Below are positions 10,066 to 21,451 of a DNA stretch of 64,000 bases, one piece after another (position 1 is the stretch's first letter; each line of letters opens with the position of its first letter). The position numbers and the translations under genes are program-made. The notes below the pieces were generated by a model. That model did no database searches, was not told the origin of the DNA, and worked only from the letters and a program-made list of their open reading frames with translations. Origin of the DNA: Tolypocladium sp. Sup5 PDA-1 (taxonomy: Eukaryota; Ascomycota; Sordariomycetes; Hypocreales; Ophiocordycipitaceae); assembly GCA_000750105.3 (NCBI GenBank), contig JPHH03000012.1, positions 186,001 to 250,000 of the forward strand, read 5' to 3'.

Positions 10066-13000
10066 CCTCTTACCTGAACATCTGCGGTGTGCCGACCCTC
10101 GAACTTTGGGCGACTCCCACTGCCCTTCTCCCATGCGTCGATGAGCTTCTTTTCCATCTTGGGTTACGCCAAGCCGGACAGGGTCAAAACTTGCAGGGAG
10201 AAGGCGGCCGTCTTGGATCCTCAAAGAGTTGGGTCGAACGGCGTCGGTGTCGGAGCCAACGACAACGGCCGCAGTTCGCCTGCGCCTCGTCATGGAGGCT
10301 ATCAACGACGGGGTGATCAGCCCTACGACAGTGCTAGCACACTCCTTCGCGACGTGGTGGCTCGGGGTTAGGAACATGCATACTTGGCCCTAGGCTTCTA
10401 AAGAAGGGCAGGCTGTCCAGGAGACCGAGGGGAGAGGTTGAAGGAGAGAAGTATAGGAGGCGAGAGGGAAGGGAATAGCGGTCGGCGTCTTGCCCGCGGC
10501 CGCCAGCATGACCGGGCCACGGTAAGCCTTGGGCGAGCGCGCACGGCAGAGAAGTAAGCGGGCCGCACCGGAACCCGCTTTCTTCAATACGTTGCCGCAG
10601 ATGCTTCTGGAGCAGAAAGCTGCTGGCGGCGCTGCCAGTACTGGAACCCCCCATACGGTTCCAAGGTCCGCCCATGTCCTCGCCGCCTCCTGCAGAACGG
10701 CCCGTGGTCTTTGGACGTCGTCTTCATGACGCATGGCACAGCTGGCGCGCTGCTTCTGCGGCCCATCTGACGGGCTGCCTCTGGTCTTCTGCGGAAATAT
10801 CAAGTCTCGGGTGGGCTACAGCACACCGGCTCACTTACATACGCCGCAAGCCACAACATCAAGGGGCCCTTGAAGGCCACGTCGTCGTCTCTTTTATGAA
10901 AGGCATTTGGAACTCTGCTGCTGTGGCGTTGGCGGCCTGGCCTCGCCCCACGCAGAAGCCGATCTCCATTCAACGGGTCTGTTCGTGGGCTGGCGACATC
11001 CTCAGCAACTTGCGACCTGCTGGCGGCGGTTTCGCAACCCGAACCCGACCCGGCACCGGAGCAGCGCATCAACCCTGGGGAGTTTACACGTCAGACTTGA
11101 TGTCGTCGTCCGCTCGCCTGGCTCATTCCATGTCAACACGGGCTGCCCGCATACAACAGCGGACATGTACAGAGCCGGCCAGTCGACTCTTATCGCCCTA
11201 TCCCGCCCTTCAGGCACACAACAGCCTGGACGATGATGAGCGGTAGCGTCTGCTCCCTGACGGAAGTGTGCCAAGCTCCATCATCCTGTTCCCGCGAGCA
11301 AGTTCAACCTCGATGTGGTCCAGAGGCGGCTGAGCAAGGTCAGCTCCGGTAACACTTCTGTTGGGGGACATTTCCGATACCTTTGAGGTACCGCAACTGG
11401 GGATCCTCGCTCTCCAAGATATTGTACTACCCCGAAGCCGCCAGCGCCAGACCAATGCCTGCTGCACGTTCTAGCACCCATATGCGAAGTAAGTCGCATG
11501 GGCATGGACCCCAGTCTTTGATTCTTCCGGCTGGCCTTGCCGAGCCTCTCAACTCGGCTCTCTGCCACGACATCATAATCTACAACATGCGATGCGAGGA
11601 CTGGCTGCAAAATGGGAGACGCCACTGCGTCTCACCACCAACTGTTCGACCACTGGCCACATCCTTGACCACGCTGGCGGCGGACTCCGCGAAATCGAGC
11701 GGAATGCGCGAAGATCCCGCGTCCTTATTGTGGGAGGTGAGGTCGGGTGCCAGGGTCAGCTTACCCAGGACGGGGATTCTGTCTGAAAGGGGAGCCGTCG
11801 TCTACCTACGGCATTCATTGAGGTCTGGATACGTCGCTCGGATCCCATACAACCCGGCGCGGCTACGCTGGATCCAGAACATGCATATCCGGGACCTCGG
11901 CCGAGCTGACGGGCACATATATGCACTCTCGCGAATTCAACGTGAGCTTTGCCGTTGATCAACACCATCCGACTGGCGCAGCTCGTGGTTGAACTTGATC
12001 CGGCTTCTCCCTCGGCTGCCCACAAGCACGGAAAGGGGCGCCTTGCACTCGCGCCGTCAGCATCTTGTCTCATGGTGTCGCGCTCTCCTGGCCAAAGGAC
12101 ATCACCAACAAAGCCATCGCCTGCAGCGGCGCCCTCGTCACCCCCGAGCTCTTGCCTGCATGCGAAGCTTCCTCTTTGTACCCTTGCTTGCCAAAGAAAC
12201 AAAACCTCGCTTGTCCCGTTGCAGGCAAAGGCAGCCACTATTGTGCAGGACGGCTTCAGTCAGCCGAGAGCAGAGATGAGACGGTCGGCCGCCGCCTTGA
12301 ATATCACCCTCGCAGGACGAATGTTGACAGACTCCGAGTCTCTTCAGAGAATGGGGAGGTGTTGAAGAGCTGGTCGACGGTATGGGCTTGTGTTTCTCCC
12401 CAGAATAGCTAAGGAGATGTTGGGGGCACTGAGCCAGCTGGCTTTGTCTACTACGCCCCTCCTTTGGCGGTGTTAGACTACGTCCCTGTGCCGATTGCCC
12501 TACTTATTGAAATCGTCGGAAGGTACCCCCTGGACAAATTCCATCCCAATGGCCTACCCCTTGCCTTGACATTGTAGGCAGACATCCGACGAAGCCCTAG
12601 TCGAACGCAAGGAAGATGGATTTTCCCGCATGGACCGACGAAGGGATTCTAGGGCCTGGGAAGTACCGGAGGTAAGCCTCATGGCATTCCTGGTATACTT
12701 GCAACCGATCCCGGCCTCGCTTTGTGACAGCAAATCCAAGATATCTGAAAGAATCGTAAAACGCCTTCAAATATACTTCTTTCCTCTGTAATAAACTGTC
12801 TTCCAGTCCGCACTTGGCTTCTTGGTCTACTCCTTGCTGTAATGTATGTATTGCTGTGTATATGCCCCGTGTCTTCATCTGTAAAGAACAACTCCAATAC
12901 AGAGTGAATAGTTCGTGACGACAAACCACAAGGTCGTCCCGCAGCGCGCATGGTCCCATGCAGCCGCACATCCATCATAGCATAGATTAACACCATACCG

Positions 13001-16000
13001 CCAGAGCCGCGCTGCAGACAGCCGTGCAGGGGCCCGCAGTGAAGCTCCCATGGACGAGCAAGATGACGTTGCGTGCATACTGCAGCACTGCCGTCCCGGA
13101 GTGCACGCTTACATATGATATCACACGAGTTGCTCAACTGCACCAGAAATACGGGTAACGCGAGGTGCTTGGTTACAGCAGATGCAGGATAACAGCATAC
13201 ATCATCAGAGCTGGCTGACGATGACCGGTGAGGGTATGCGGTTTGTTGGTGTCAGTGGCACGCTGCCACATCCGAGTCGCAACCGCTGAGGTCACCATCC
13301 ACAATCGATGATCTTTTATGTAAGTAAAAGAGGCGCTGTCGGTGCAAGCATTGATCAATATGTTGCGGTTCAAAGTCGACCTTGATCGTCGACGATGACG
13401 AAACGTCGATGAAGAGCAGCCACCAAACGCAGATGGATAGCCGGGGCGTTGCGGCATGTACCAGGGGAGAAGTGTACACCTCTTCGGAGCAGGTTGACAG
13501 GCTCGTTGGCATCGAGATGCGTCTTCTCCGACGAGGTGCATAAAGTTTGGCTGCATATCATCGACTCCTGCACGTTTGCGCCGCGTCATATGCGCTTGCC
13601 CTGCGATTGTCAACAAGACCACAAGACAAAGCGATTAGCTATCAGTATATTGTGCCCGTCACACAGCGCCAACAAGATCGTGATGCGTCTGATGGAGACG
13701 AAAATTTGGACCAAGGGAGTGCTGGTGGCGTGGCATTGCATCATATGGTGACGATGCCGATTGAGAGCTCGACTCGTCACCGTCCAGGGGTTGGCACAAC
13801 TCGTCACCGTCCAGGGTTGGCAGACGCCCGCGTCAGAGCGGAACTTGGTTGTTGGAAACCCACAAGACTCATAAACGGGGACCTCGAGGCAACGGCAACC
13901 GGTGGTGCCTTCATACCATGCAGCTAAGCTGGCACTTTCGAGTCCTTCAGGATGCCCGAGGGAGCCTAGGCATGCTAGGATGTCGACAATCGGCAGGCAT
14001 GCGAACTCCGGAGCCGAGTCCATTGCACCGCCATCGCCAACATGACGGTTGACGGCGTTGCCAAGTTCCAAAGGGACATGCCATATCACGTTCCGGGTGG
14101 TCAAGGGTAGAGCTCTTGAGGAGGAGTCGCTGCGATTTCGAGATCCCCTAGCAGGTCCTGGGGATCTCGATCCCCTGCTTGGTCGACAGCAGTGGAGGCT
14201 ATCCGTTGCCATAAAGGGTAAAGAATGACACTTGAGGCACTAGGCACATCGGGCAACCGTTGATCATCCCGTGGTACTCCATCGTTGTAGCGGATGGCTG
14301 CAGCACAATGGTTGTGAAGCACGTACCGAAGACAGGGCAAGGGACCGTTGCCAGGTGACGACGACATCAAAGTGTCTTGGACTCTTGGTGGTGGCGGGCT
14401 TGCAGCCGGCCTGATGAACACAGATCGAGCACCGGTGACGCAGGGTCCAGCCACGAAGATACACCACCAGGGATGATTCGGTCAGGACTCAGGGGTGACA
14501 TCAAGCGTCGCCGGCTCTTTAGCGGGCCGAACGGTTACAGTGCACTTGAGTGCTTCCAAAGCTTCCACCGTTCTGTTTCTGCGAGACAAACCGTTTTGCG
14601 GCCGAGACGGTCGGCTCTCATCGACCAGTGAGGGTGTGTGACGGAGGAGGAGGCGACAAAACGGCCGCCTTGGTGCGTGACATCACTGTGGTGGATGCTT
14701 GCTTCGGGGGTGGCGTCGGTGACCTCACCGGAGCTGCCTCCGGGACAAGATTGGGTGAAACTCGCCGGACCCCTAAATTCCGTCCCCAGCTTTCTTACCT
14801 CGCTCACAGTTTCGAGCGACGCACGGCTCCTGGCGTTTGACTCGAGCCGCCGCCGCGCTGCCAGTGCGATTTGCGTAAGTCGTTGGCTGGCCTGCCTGCC
14901 TGGTCAACTGGTTTCAGCGACTCAGCGCTGTGTGACGGCGTGTGCCAATTGTGGTAGGCTCGTCGTCTTATCGAGGGAAGAGTCGAGACTGTCGACAGAT
15001 TTGAATACTTCCCACGGCCTGTTCTTTTTGGGGGCGTGGCTGGTTTAATGAAGGAAATGAGTAATACGGCTCTTGCATGGCCAAGCTCACCCGTGATCGA
15101 GAATAGCCTCGTGATCATGGGAAACGATGCAGAAATGCCATCTTGGGGGGCTGGCTGCCGTGTCGAAGGCCCCCAACGACCACGACAAACTACGGAGGAT
15201 CCAACAAGCTGCGCACCGCTTGCTTCCACCGCGGGCGGTCGCGAGAGGAGATCCAATCAGTTCCCGCCTCTGTCTCTGTCGCAGCATCTCGCGCTCCACT
15301 GGCGGCGTCGTAGTGCCTCAGCCGTTCCTCAATCTGAGACCCGCTGTCGTTCCGCAACTGCGAAGCTTCGCTCACGCTGATGCGTCTCGTGGCCTGCCTG
15401 ACCAATGACCTCATGGCAATAACCAGCGCCGTCTGCCTCGGACTCGAGCTTGGAGCGCAGATCCCTGTTGTTTGTGTGCTGACTGCTTTGGCTGCCACGG
15501 TCTGGACCCTGAAGCCACTTCCGGTCCTGCCGCTGGTGCTTGTACGGATTCACGGACATTTCGTCGAGAATGGAACGGATTTTGCTTGCATGTCGCCTCC
15601 GAGGTCAGACAGGCTCCGTCATCGTCGACCCTGGCGGCGCTCATCGACGAGCCATCGATGAATTCTGGGCCCATGACATCGCACATGACTTCAAGATCAG
15701 CAGGGTCCTTCGCCCTTGGGCGACACCTCTCCAATTTTCCTTCCCTACCCATGTTGGTGTTGTCAGTGAGCGAGAAGCAGACGCCAATCGTGTGTCAGGC
15801 AACCATGCTGAAGCTTCCCACTGCAACTTGGCTTTATGTACGGATAGTCTAGCGGGCGTGAGCGATGATGGTGGGTGGGCTCGTGGCGAGAACCCTGAGC
15901 TCAGAGATGTGGATCCCAGACCGAGAGGAGATGGAAGGTTGGAGACATTGAAACAGCGGGGAGGATGTGCCACGACCCTGGTCCAGTTACGCCATAATAC

Positions 16001-16285
16001 GGCGAGTGCCCGCGTCGATCGACACAGTCTTTTGGTGGTGGGTGTGCGGGATGAGGAGAAGAGTTGACGATGGGAGGGGGAGAGCAGAGGTGAATGGGGG
16101 CGCAGAAGAAATGGATTCACCCGACATCAACTGTGGAAGGGACGACCGTCCGAAAGGACCCTTGGGAACATGCACGCCCTGGAGCTCCCCAGACAGGGCT
16201 CCAACGTCCCCCCCTCCGCCGTATCTTCACCCCCACCCCCAGAGCCCAGGCCTAGTCCCAGCCTGGGAGCCATGAGCTCTAATAC
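10066..16285. other. 6-kb gene-poor region, no gene supported
   Basis: ORFs up to about 200 residues occur in all frames but none shows a clear domain. Fragments that look slightly protein-like are a plus-strand piece near 11700 with RVLIVGGEVG (like a Rossmann strand) and a minus-strand piece near 12600-12800 with KAFYDSFRYLGFAV. Neither extends into a coherent gene. The base composition is GC-rich, not the AT-rich pattern of RIP-mutated repeats. A 26-bp direct repeat is at 13772-13824. It may hold decayed genes or non-coding transcripts. Confidence 0.4.
13772..13824. repeat. Two-copy tandem direct repeat, about 26 bp
   Basis: The unit ACTCGTCACCGTCCAGGG occurs twice in a row (from 13772 and from 13799), each followed by a TTGGCA-type end. 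The copies differ by one G insertion and one further base. It lies in non-coding DNA and looks like a local duplication. Confidence 0.8.
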
Positions 16286-16294
16286 TTTATAAAG
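16286..16294 (+). promoter_or_regulatory. TATA box of the 70-residue protein gene
   Basis: TTTATAAAG sits about 240 nt upstream of the ATG at 16524 and is followed directly by a CT-rich stretch typical of fungal transcription starts. This implies a leader of about 200 nt, possibly with a small intron ending at the ACTTCAG near 16387. Confidence 0.55.
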
Positions 16295-16523
16295 ACCCTG
16301 AGATCCGCTCTCCCCTCCCTCTCAGTCGCTTCCCACTCCTCTCTCAACGTGCACCAACCCATCACGAACATCTTCCTTCTACTTCAGGTCTTGAGCCTCC
16401 ATCCACAGTTGTTCAACAAGAAACTCCCTCCGACTACCTACTTCGTACTCGCCAGCACTATCAATCAGTTGCTGCTGCACGTCAACCACCGCCGACTTAC
16501 ACCAACACAACAGCAACATCATC

Positions 16524-16736
16524 ATGCCTGCCCCTGCAAGCTCCTACTCCATGGCCATCCCCGTCTCTCTGCCGCCGCCGCAGAGCCTGTCCACCTACTC
16601 GCGTTTCATGCACGACCACACCAAGCGCCAGATGGAGTCCTTTGGCGCCGTCGCCCCGTCTCGCGGCAGCGGCAGCACCTCCTCCGTCAGCAGTTCCCTC
16701 ACCAACGGCGTCTCGCCCCCCGAATACCAAACGTGA
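16524..16736 (+). CDS. Small hypothetical protein, 70 residues
   Basis: The protein begins MPAPASSYSMAIPVSLPPPQ and contains a short helical stretch (YSRFMHDHTKRQMESFG, about residues 25-41). It ends in a Ser/Gly/Thr-rich tail with SPPEYQT. It has no signal peptide and no membrane segment. Support for a real gene comes from the strong TATA box, a CT-rich leader, an A-rich context at the ATG (CATCATCATGCC), and regular codon use. I do not recognise a family. The Pro-rich start and helical core resemble small stress-responsive fungal proteins, but that is only an impression. It could also be a short regulatory peptide. Confidence 0.6.
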   Translation: MPAPASSYSMAIPVSLPPPQSLSTYSRFMHDHTKRQMESFGAVAPSRGSGSTSSVSSSLTNGVSPPEYQT

Positions 16737-17404
16737 TTGCTTGACTCGGGGCTTTTTTTCTCATGACGCTCGGGTCGTGACGCAAACACGATGCGTATGC
16801 GTCATTGTCAGCCCTGCCGAGGCAACCCGGGGTGGCGAGGTCGCGTGGATGCGCACCAGCCACGATGACGTCGTTTGCGAACAACGCGGGCGTTTTTGGT
16901 GCAGCGAAACTGGATAACCCGAAAACAGCACTTCTCTTGTTCAGCTGGCGCTCTTGACGAGCAGCCTCGACTGTTTTTTATCCACTCATGAAACGATACG
17001 GGCATATATTGGCGTTGCGGAAACTCGACATGAAATGGTTGAGTGTACGGCACACACACACACATGGCATCATACCTGGGTATTACGATAGGTTTTGCGA
17101 TTTTGAGCGTTTAGGAGCTGGCGATTGGCAACAAGCCACAGGTAGCGGCTGTTGAACACAATAACACGAAGCAATCTTGACTTGGCGTCGTACTAGATCG
17201 TGATGGCAGAGGCTGACATGGTATTGCAACGCTGTTGTATTCTGCCGTGTCCACGGCCACACATCATTATAATAGCCATGTGTCTGAGTGACCGGGCGTT
17301 TGCACCGCTGGCATTATCATATATATTCATGAAGGCTGGGATGAGCGTGTTCAAAACTTCGTGCCCGCTCATCCATCAGCCCGTAAGACCCAAACCTCTA
17401 CGTT
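16737..17404. other. Intergenic with CA microsatellite
   Basis: About 670 bp between the 3' end of the 70-residue gene and the 3' end of YJU2. It contains a short (CA)n run at about 17052-17064. Nothing else is notable. Confidence 0.5.
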
Positions 17405-18331
17405 TCAGACCAAGGAAGGCTTCTTCTTGATTCCCAGTAGTGCAGAGTGATCCTTCTTCTTCTTGACCACCCTTTTAAAGGTCGGTGGAGGCGGCGGTGG
17501 TGGCATGTCTGACCGCGAACTTGCGGATGCGCCATTGTCTGAACCGAACTTCGACGACCCATCAACCACCGACAGACTGTTGGCAGACTCGGGCTCGTCG
17601 TCAATCTCGATGTCGGCCTTCACCCGAGCCGCCGCGAATGCCCTCTTTGCTGCTTCCTCGTCGTCCCTCTCTTGCTGTGCACGCTCCTCGTCCCCGGTTC
17701 GCACAATGGCGTCCGCATAGTCCACCCCTTCCTTTTCCGACCGGTTTATCCTAGCGTTTCGTTGTCGTATCTCGTCCAGTGCGTCCGCTGCTGCCATTTC
17801 GCGTCGGGCGTCCGCGTTCTTCGCTTCGAGGTCCGCCATCGCATTCTTCTCCTCCTCGCCGGCCGCCTCCGCTTCTTCCTTTTCGAGACGATCTAGTCTC
17901 TGCTCCATCGTCTCATCCTCTGTCTCTCGATTCCTCCACGGCTCCATGTTGCGCACGGCACCCTTCACCATTGCGTAGTCGTTGTTCTTCGGGTCGGTCC
18001 GAAAGGTGATTTCCGCGCTGCATCTGGTGCATTTGATGTGAAAGAAGAAGACTTGGATGCCCAAATATCTCTCTTCCAGGTTGGTCTCTTTTCTCGAGTT
18101 AAACTTTCGCCCCTTGTAGATGAATTCTCCGCATGTCATGCAGCGCATCGAGAATGGCGCCATGAGGCGGACGGTCTGGATTCGCGGGCCGCTTGTCTTT
18201 GGGCCGCGACGGCGAGAGATGTCTCTCGGGTCAAAGTCTGGCGGGTAGTATTTCTGTTTCCATGTTAGCTCCCTAGGGCATCAAGCAGGCTCCGTGGTGT
18301 CTCTTACCTGAAGAACTTTGCGTTCAGACAT
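17405..18331 (-). CDS. YJU2: Pre-mRNA splicing factor YJU2/CWC16
   Basis: Exons are 18331-18308 (encoding MSERKVLQ) and 18253-17405, giving 290 residues. The intron (18254-18307) has a GTAAGA donor. The conserved N-terminus KYYPPDFDPRDISRRRGP is followed by a zinc-ribbon-like set of four cysteines (Cys46, Cys49, Cys83, Cys86) in MRCMTCGEFIYKGRKFNSRK and IKCTRCSAEITFRTDPKN. These are hallmarks of the CWC16 family. The middle is a charged coiled coil and the C-terminus has a proline run (PPPPPPP) and a basic end. In yeast, YJU2 joins the Prp19-associated spliceosome and promotes the first catalytic step after Prp2 action. It sits divergently to KIN17, with a shared 564-bp promoter region. Confidence 0.96.
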
Positions 18332-18895
18332 GGTGGGCTGTTGATGCTACTGTCGCGTGCAGTTGACGTCGTAACTCGTTGTTTGGTGGCAAGTATGCCG
18401 TAGATGGGGAGCCCGTTCGACTCCACATAAAATGGCGTCTAGATGGGTGTCGCAGATAGTCCCGTAGTCCAGTCGGAGACAAGGTTGCAAAAGGTTGAGG
18501 ATGAAGTGGTCAAGTTCAGTGGTGGGCACGAGGCTGCCATAACTACCTAATGGTGGGGTCGGGAAATTGTCGGCGGCGCGCCGCTGCTCCAGGATGAGCT
18601 AAGCCCCATACAAACCTGCAAGGCTGACTGATGTGATGTCCAACTTCAAAGTTGCCCCCCCGGTGCTGTCGCATCGCAACCAGAACCATCTGATTTCAAA
18701 TCTAAGCCCTCGACGTCGCCATTTCACACATCCTGGAATCTGCAAGCCGAACACAGTACTCTGCGGCTTTTTGAGGCTATTTTCAAATTCGTTCTCGGAT
18801 TGCGCATTACGCTCTTCGCATCGCGAAGCCGACCGACCCATCCTCAGCCACCACCCACCGTTTTCGAACCCTCGCGCGGCGCGCATCTCGCAACC
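18332..18895. promoter_or_regulatory. Divergent promoter region of YJU2 and KIN17
   Basis: The region is 564 bp between two divergent starts. No TATA box is evident on either side, as expected for housekeeping genes. A GC-rich palindromic GGCGGCGCGCCGC lies near 18570. Confidence 0.5.
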
Positions 18896-19955
18896 ATGCC
18901 AAAGGCCGAGGCTGGCTCGACCAGGCACCTCGCCAACAAGCTCAAGAGCAAGGGTCTTCAACGGCTGCGGTGGTACTGCCAAGTGTGCGAGAAGCAATGT
19001 CGCGACGCGAACGGATTCAAGATGCACACGCAGTCTGAGAGCCACGTGCGCCAGATGCTCATCGTTGGCGAAGACCCCAAGAAGTTCATCAACGAGTACA
19101 GCAACCAGTTCGTGAGCGACTTTTTGCAGCTGTTGAAGACGGGCCATGGCGAGAAGCAAGTCCTTATCAACCAGTTTTACCAGGAATACATCGCCAACAA
19201 GGTGAGTGGCATGCTGACCAGATACGCAAGAGAACTCACCCACTAACGACGCGTAGGAACACATCCACATGAACTCGACCAAATGGCCATCTCTGACAGA
19301 GTTTGCGAAGCACCTAGGACGAGAAGGCATCTGCAGAGTGGAGGAAACCGACAAAGGCATCCAAATCGCCTGGATCGACAACTCGCCCGATGCGCTGCGA
19401 CGGCAGGAGGCCCTACGCAAAAAGGAGGCACAGGACCAAGGCGACGAGCAGCTCGAGCAGCGCATCATCAAAGAGCAGATTCGACGTGCGCAGGCATATA
19501 CCGCGAAACGCGAGGCGGATGAAGAGGAAGAAGCCGAAGCTCGAAATCTGAAGAGGCAGGATGGCGAGAAGATCAAGCTGTCGTTTGGCGCAAAGCCAAA
19601 GCTGGAGAGCCCAGCGCCTAAGCCTTCGGACGCTTCCAAAGAGCCATCTGCTGAAGCCCCTGCGCCAACCGAGTCCGATAAGAGTACCGAGGCAGACAAT
19701 GCACCTGCCAAGCCTAGCGGTTTCGGAGGGCTGACGATGAAGATGGGCGGCACGCCGCAGGTCAAGAATGTCTTTTCGCAAGCAAAAAAGAAGAACGCCT
19801 TGGCGGCTGGAGGATCAAAGAAGGACGACAAGATCGAGGAGCCAAAGAAGATGAGTGAGGCAGAGCGGATAATGAGGGAGGAAATGGACCGAAAACGGTC
19901 GCGGTCGTCGGCTGGGTTCGGGATGCCTTCTGGGAAGAAGCACCGAAGCAGCTAG
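18896..19955 (+). CDS. KIN17: KIN17-like DNA/RNA-binding protein
   Basis: Exons are 18896-19201 and 19257-19955, giving 334 residues. The 55-nt intron has donor GTGAGT and branch CACTAAC. A C2H2-type zinc finger (Cys28, Cys31, His44, His50; WYCQVCEKQCRDANGFKMH) is followed by the winged-helix region that contains HIHMNSTKWPSLTEFAKHLG, a family signature. A charged coiled coil (about 165-220) and a low-complexity, basic tail with a KKK motif follow. KIN17 proteins are nuclear and have been linked to DNA damage response, replication and pre-mRNA processing; the budding-yeast relative is RTS2. The C-terminal KOW/SH3-like part of animal KIN17 is absent, as is usual in fungi. Confidence 0.95.
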
Positions 19956-20133
19956 GCATGATGAAACGATAGAGGCGGCGTTCGGGGGGTTTGATGCCTT
20001 GAAAAGATACCACGATAATGACATGGATGTAAACTGCATTTGCCCTAGTTTTCCGATGATACCTTTTCCATCATCTCAACGCCTTGTTCGCCTGCCCGTG
20101 CCAAAAAAAATCCAACGTCCTCGTCAATGGTCA

Positions 20134-20618
20134 TTACGAATCCGCCTCGGTCTCGGTGCCGTCCCTCCTGTATCCTCGTTAGTCTCCCCGTCCAGTCCAA
20201 GGCACAACCAAACTTAAACTTACGGGATATACTGTATCCTATACTCGTCCTCGAGGGTCGACCGAATCTCGTCGGGCAGCTGCCCGGACACCTTGACCGC
20301 GTACACGCCGCCCACGTAGCCGTCCAGGCGCTGCCACTTTGCGATCCACGACTTGGCCGGGTTCGCGAGCGTGATGAGGCCCTCGAAGACCTGCGACGTG
20401 CAGCTCTCGATCTGGTCCTGCGAGCCGGCGAGGTGCAGGAACTCTTCGCAGTTGGGGCACCCTTCGTCGCGGAAGCGCTGCGGCGATGGTTAGCTGGTGC
20501 TGCGACGTGATGCATGGCGATGGCCGGGGCGTACGCTGTAGGTCATGACGATGGAGCAGACCATGCAGGCGCGCAGGTAGCGCTGCTGGCCGGGCGTGAC
20601 GAAGCTGGACGACGACAT
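20134..20618 (-). CDS. SPT4: Transcription elongation factor SPT4
   Basis: Exons are 20618-20535, 20477-20224 and 20167-20134, giving 123 residues, the usual family length. The zinc finger uses Cys18, Cys21, Cys35 and Cys38 (RACMVCSIV ... GCPNCEEFLHL) and is split by the first intron. The core SWIAKWQRLDGYVGGVYAVK is the conserved NGN-contacting region. The last exon is only 34 nt: donor GTAAGT, branch GACTAAC, then R-D-G-T-E and an acidic end. Reading through that donor would stop the protein early at YIP. SPT4 binds SPT5 and promotes processive Pol II elongation. It is divergent from the POP8-like gene with only 238 bp between the starts. Confidence 0.96.
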
Positions 20619-20856
20619 GGCTGGGGTTGTCTGGTCGTTGGACTCGTTGCGACGAGAGTTGGAAAGAGTCGAGGCCAACTTAAAGATGAGGCTGAAAGTA
20701 CGGGGTGGCCCAAGCCGCCCAGTATTGAAGAATATGCACATATACAAAATATGCACCAATCATAATCCAAGACGACGTCCTTCACAAAGAAGCTTTTCAA
20801 ACCTGACGAGCAACAGAAACGTACACAAATATACAAGGACAGTAAAAAATCTCAAA

Positions 20857-21288
20857 ATGGCGGCAAGTACGGCACCGAGCACACATACACAAGGCGCCCC
20901 CAAAGCAGGCCTAGAGTCCTCCCACGAGCTCCTCACCTGCACCATCAAGTCACCTCCCTTCTCATACGCCCACCTGGAGCTCGTAACAGACGGCCCCGAC
21001 GCCATCGAGCTGGACAACCTGCAGGTCAAGTCGTACTGCACCGCGGCGCTGCGGCAATTCCTGGGCATCACCGGCGCGGCAATCTCAATGGACATCCTCA
21101 AGGCCGAGGGCAGCGAGTGCTGGGTGCGCATCCCACGACAGGACCTCGGCTCCTTTGCTGCCGCAATCACGGCGTGGAAGGGCACAAACGAAGGCGGCAC
21201 GCAATGCCTGCTTCGCATCAAGCAGTGCTCTGACTGGCTCGGGATGATGGTGGGCACCGATGGCCAAGATCGGCTGTGGAACAGCTGA
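20857..21288 (+). CDS. RNase P/MRP subunit, POP8-like (Rpp14/Pop5 fold)
   Basis: A single exon of 143 residues. After a short low-complexity start, the pattern YAHLELVTDGPDAIELDNLQ, then YCTAALRQFLGITGAAISMD, ILKAEGSECWVRIPRQDL and FAAAITAWKG fits the alpha/beta Rpp14/Pop5-type fold, in which a small subunit ends with an RV.R strand and a helix. In yeast, POP8 pairs with another Pop5-type subunit in RNase P and RNase MRP, which process tRNA and rRNA precursors. The assignment rests on pattern similarity rather than a catalytic motif; POP5 itself is the main alternative. The ATG at 20857 is in a good context (CAAAATGGC). Confidence 0.72.
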   Translation: MAASTAPSTHTQGAPKAGLESSHELLTCTIKSPPFSYAHLELVTDGPDAIELDNLQVKSYCTAALRQFLGITGAAISMDILKAEGSECWVRIPRQDLGSFAAAITAWKGTNEGGTQCLLRIKQCSDWLGMMVGTDGQDRLWNS

Positions 21289-21451
21289 AGCTCCAGAAGC
21301 TTTTGGAGCTGTGCACAAGTCTTTGATCTACACGGGTATCTATGTGCTTGTTTACTGTCTACCCGACCCAAACGCGATTCAAGCGACATATTCCAGACGC
21401 CGGGGCCGATGCGTTCCCGATGCCCTGAGCCTTTTCGTCGGACTTCCAATC

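Noticed and set aside
11591..11790. Possible FAD/NAD(P)-binding gene from RVLIVGGEVG
   Set aside because: The motif lacks the full GxGxxG and no second motif lies in a compatible frame; kept only as a hint of decay.
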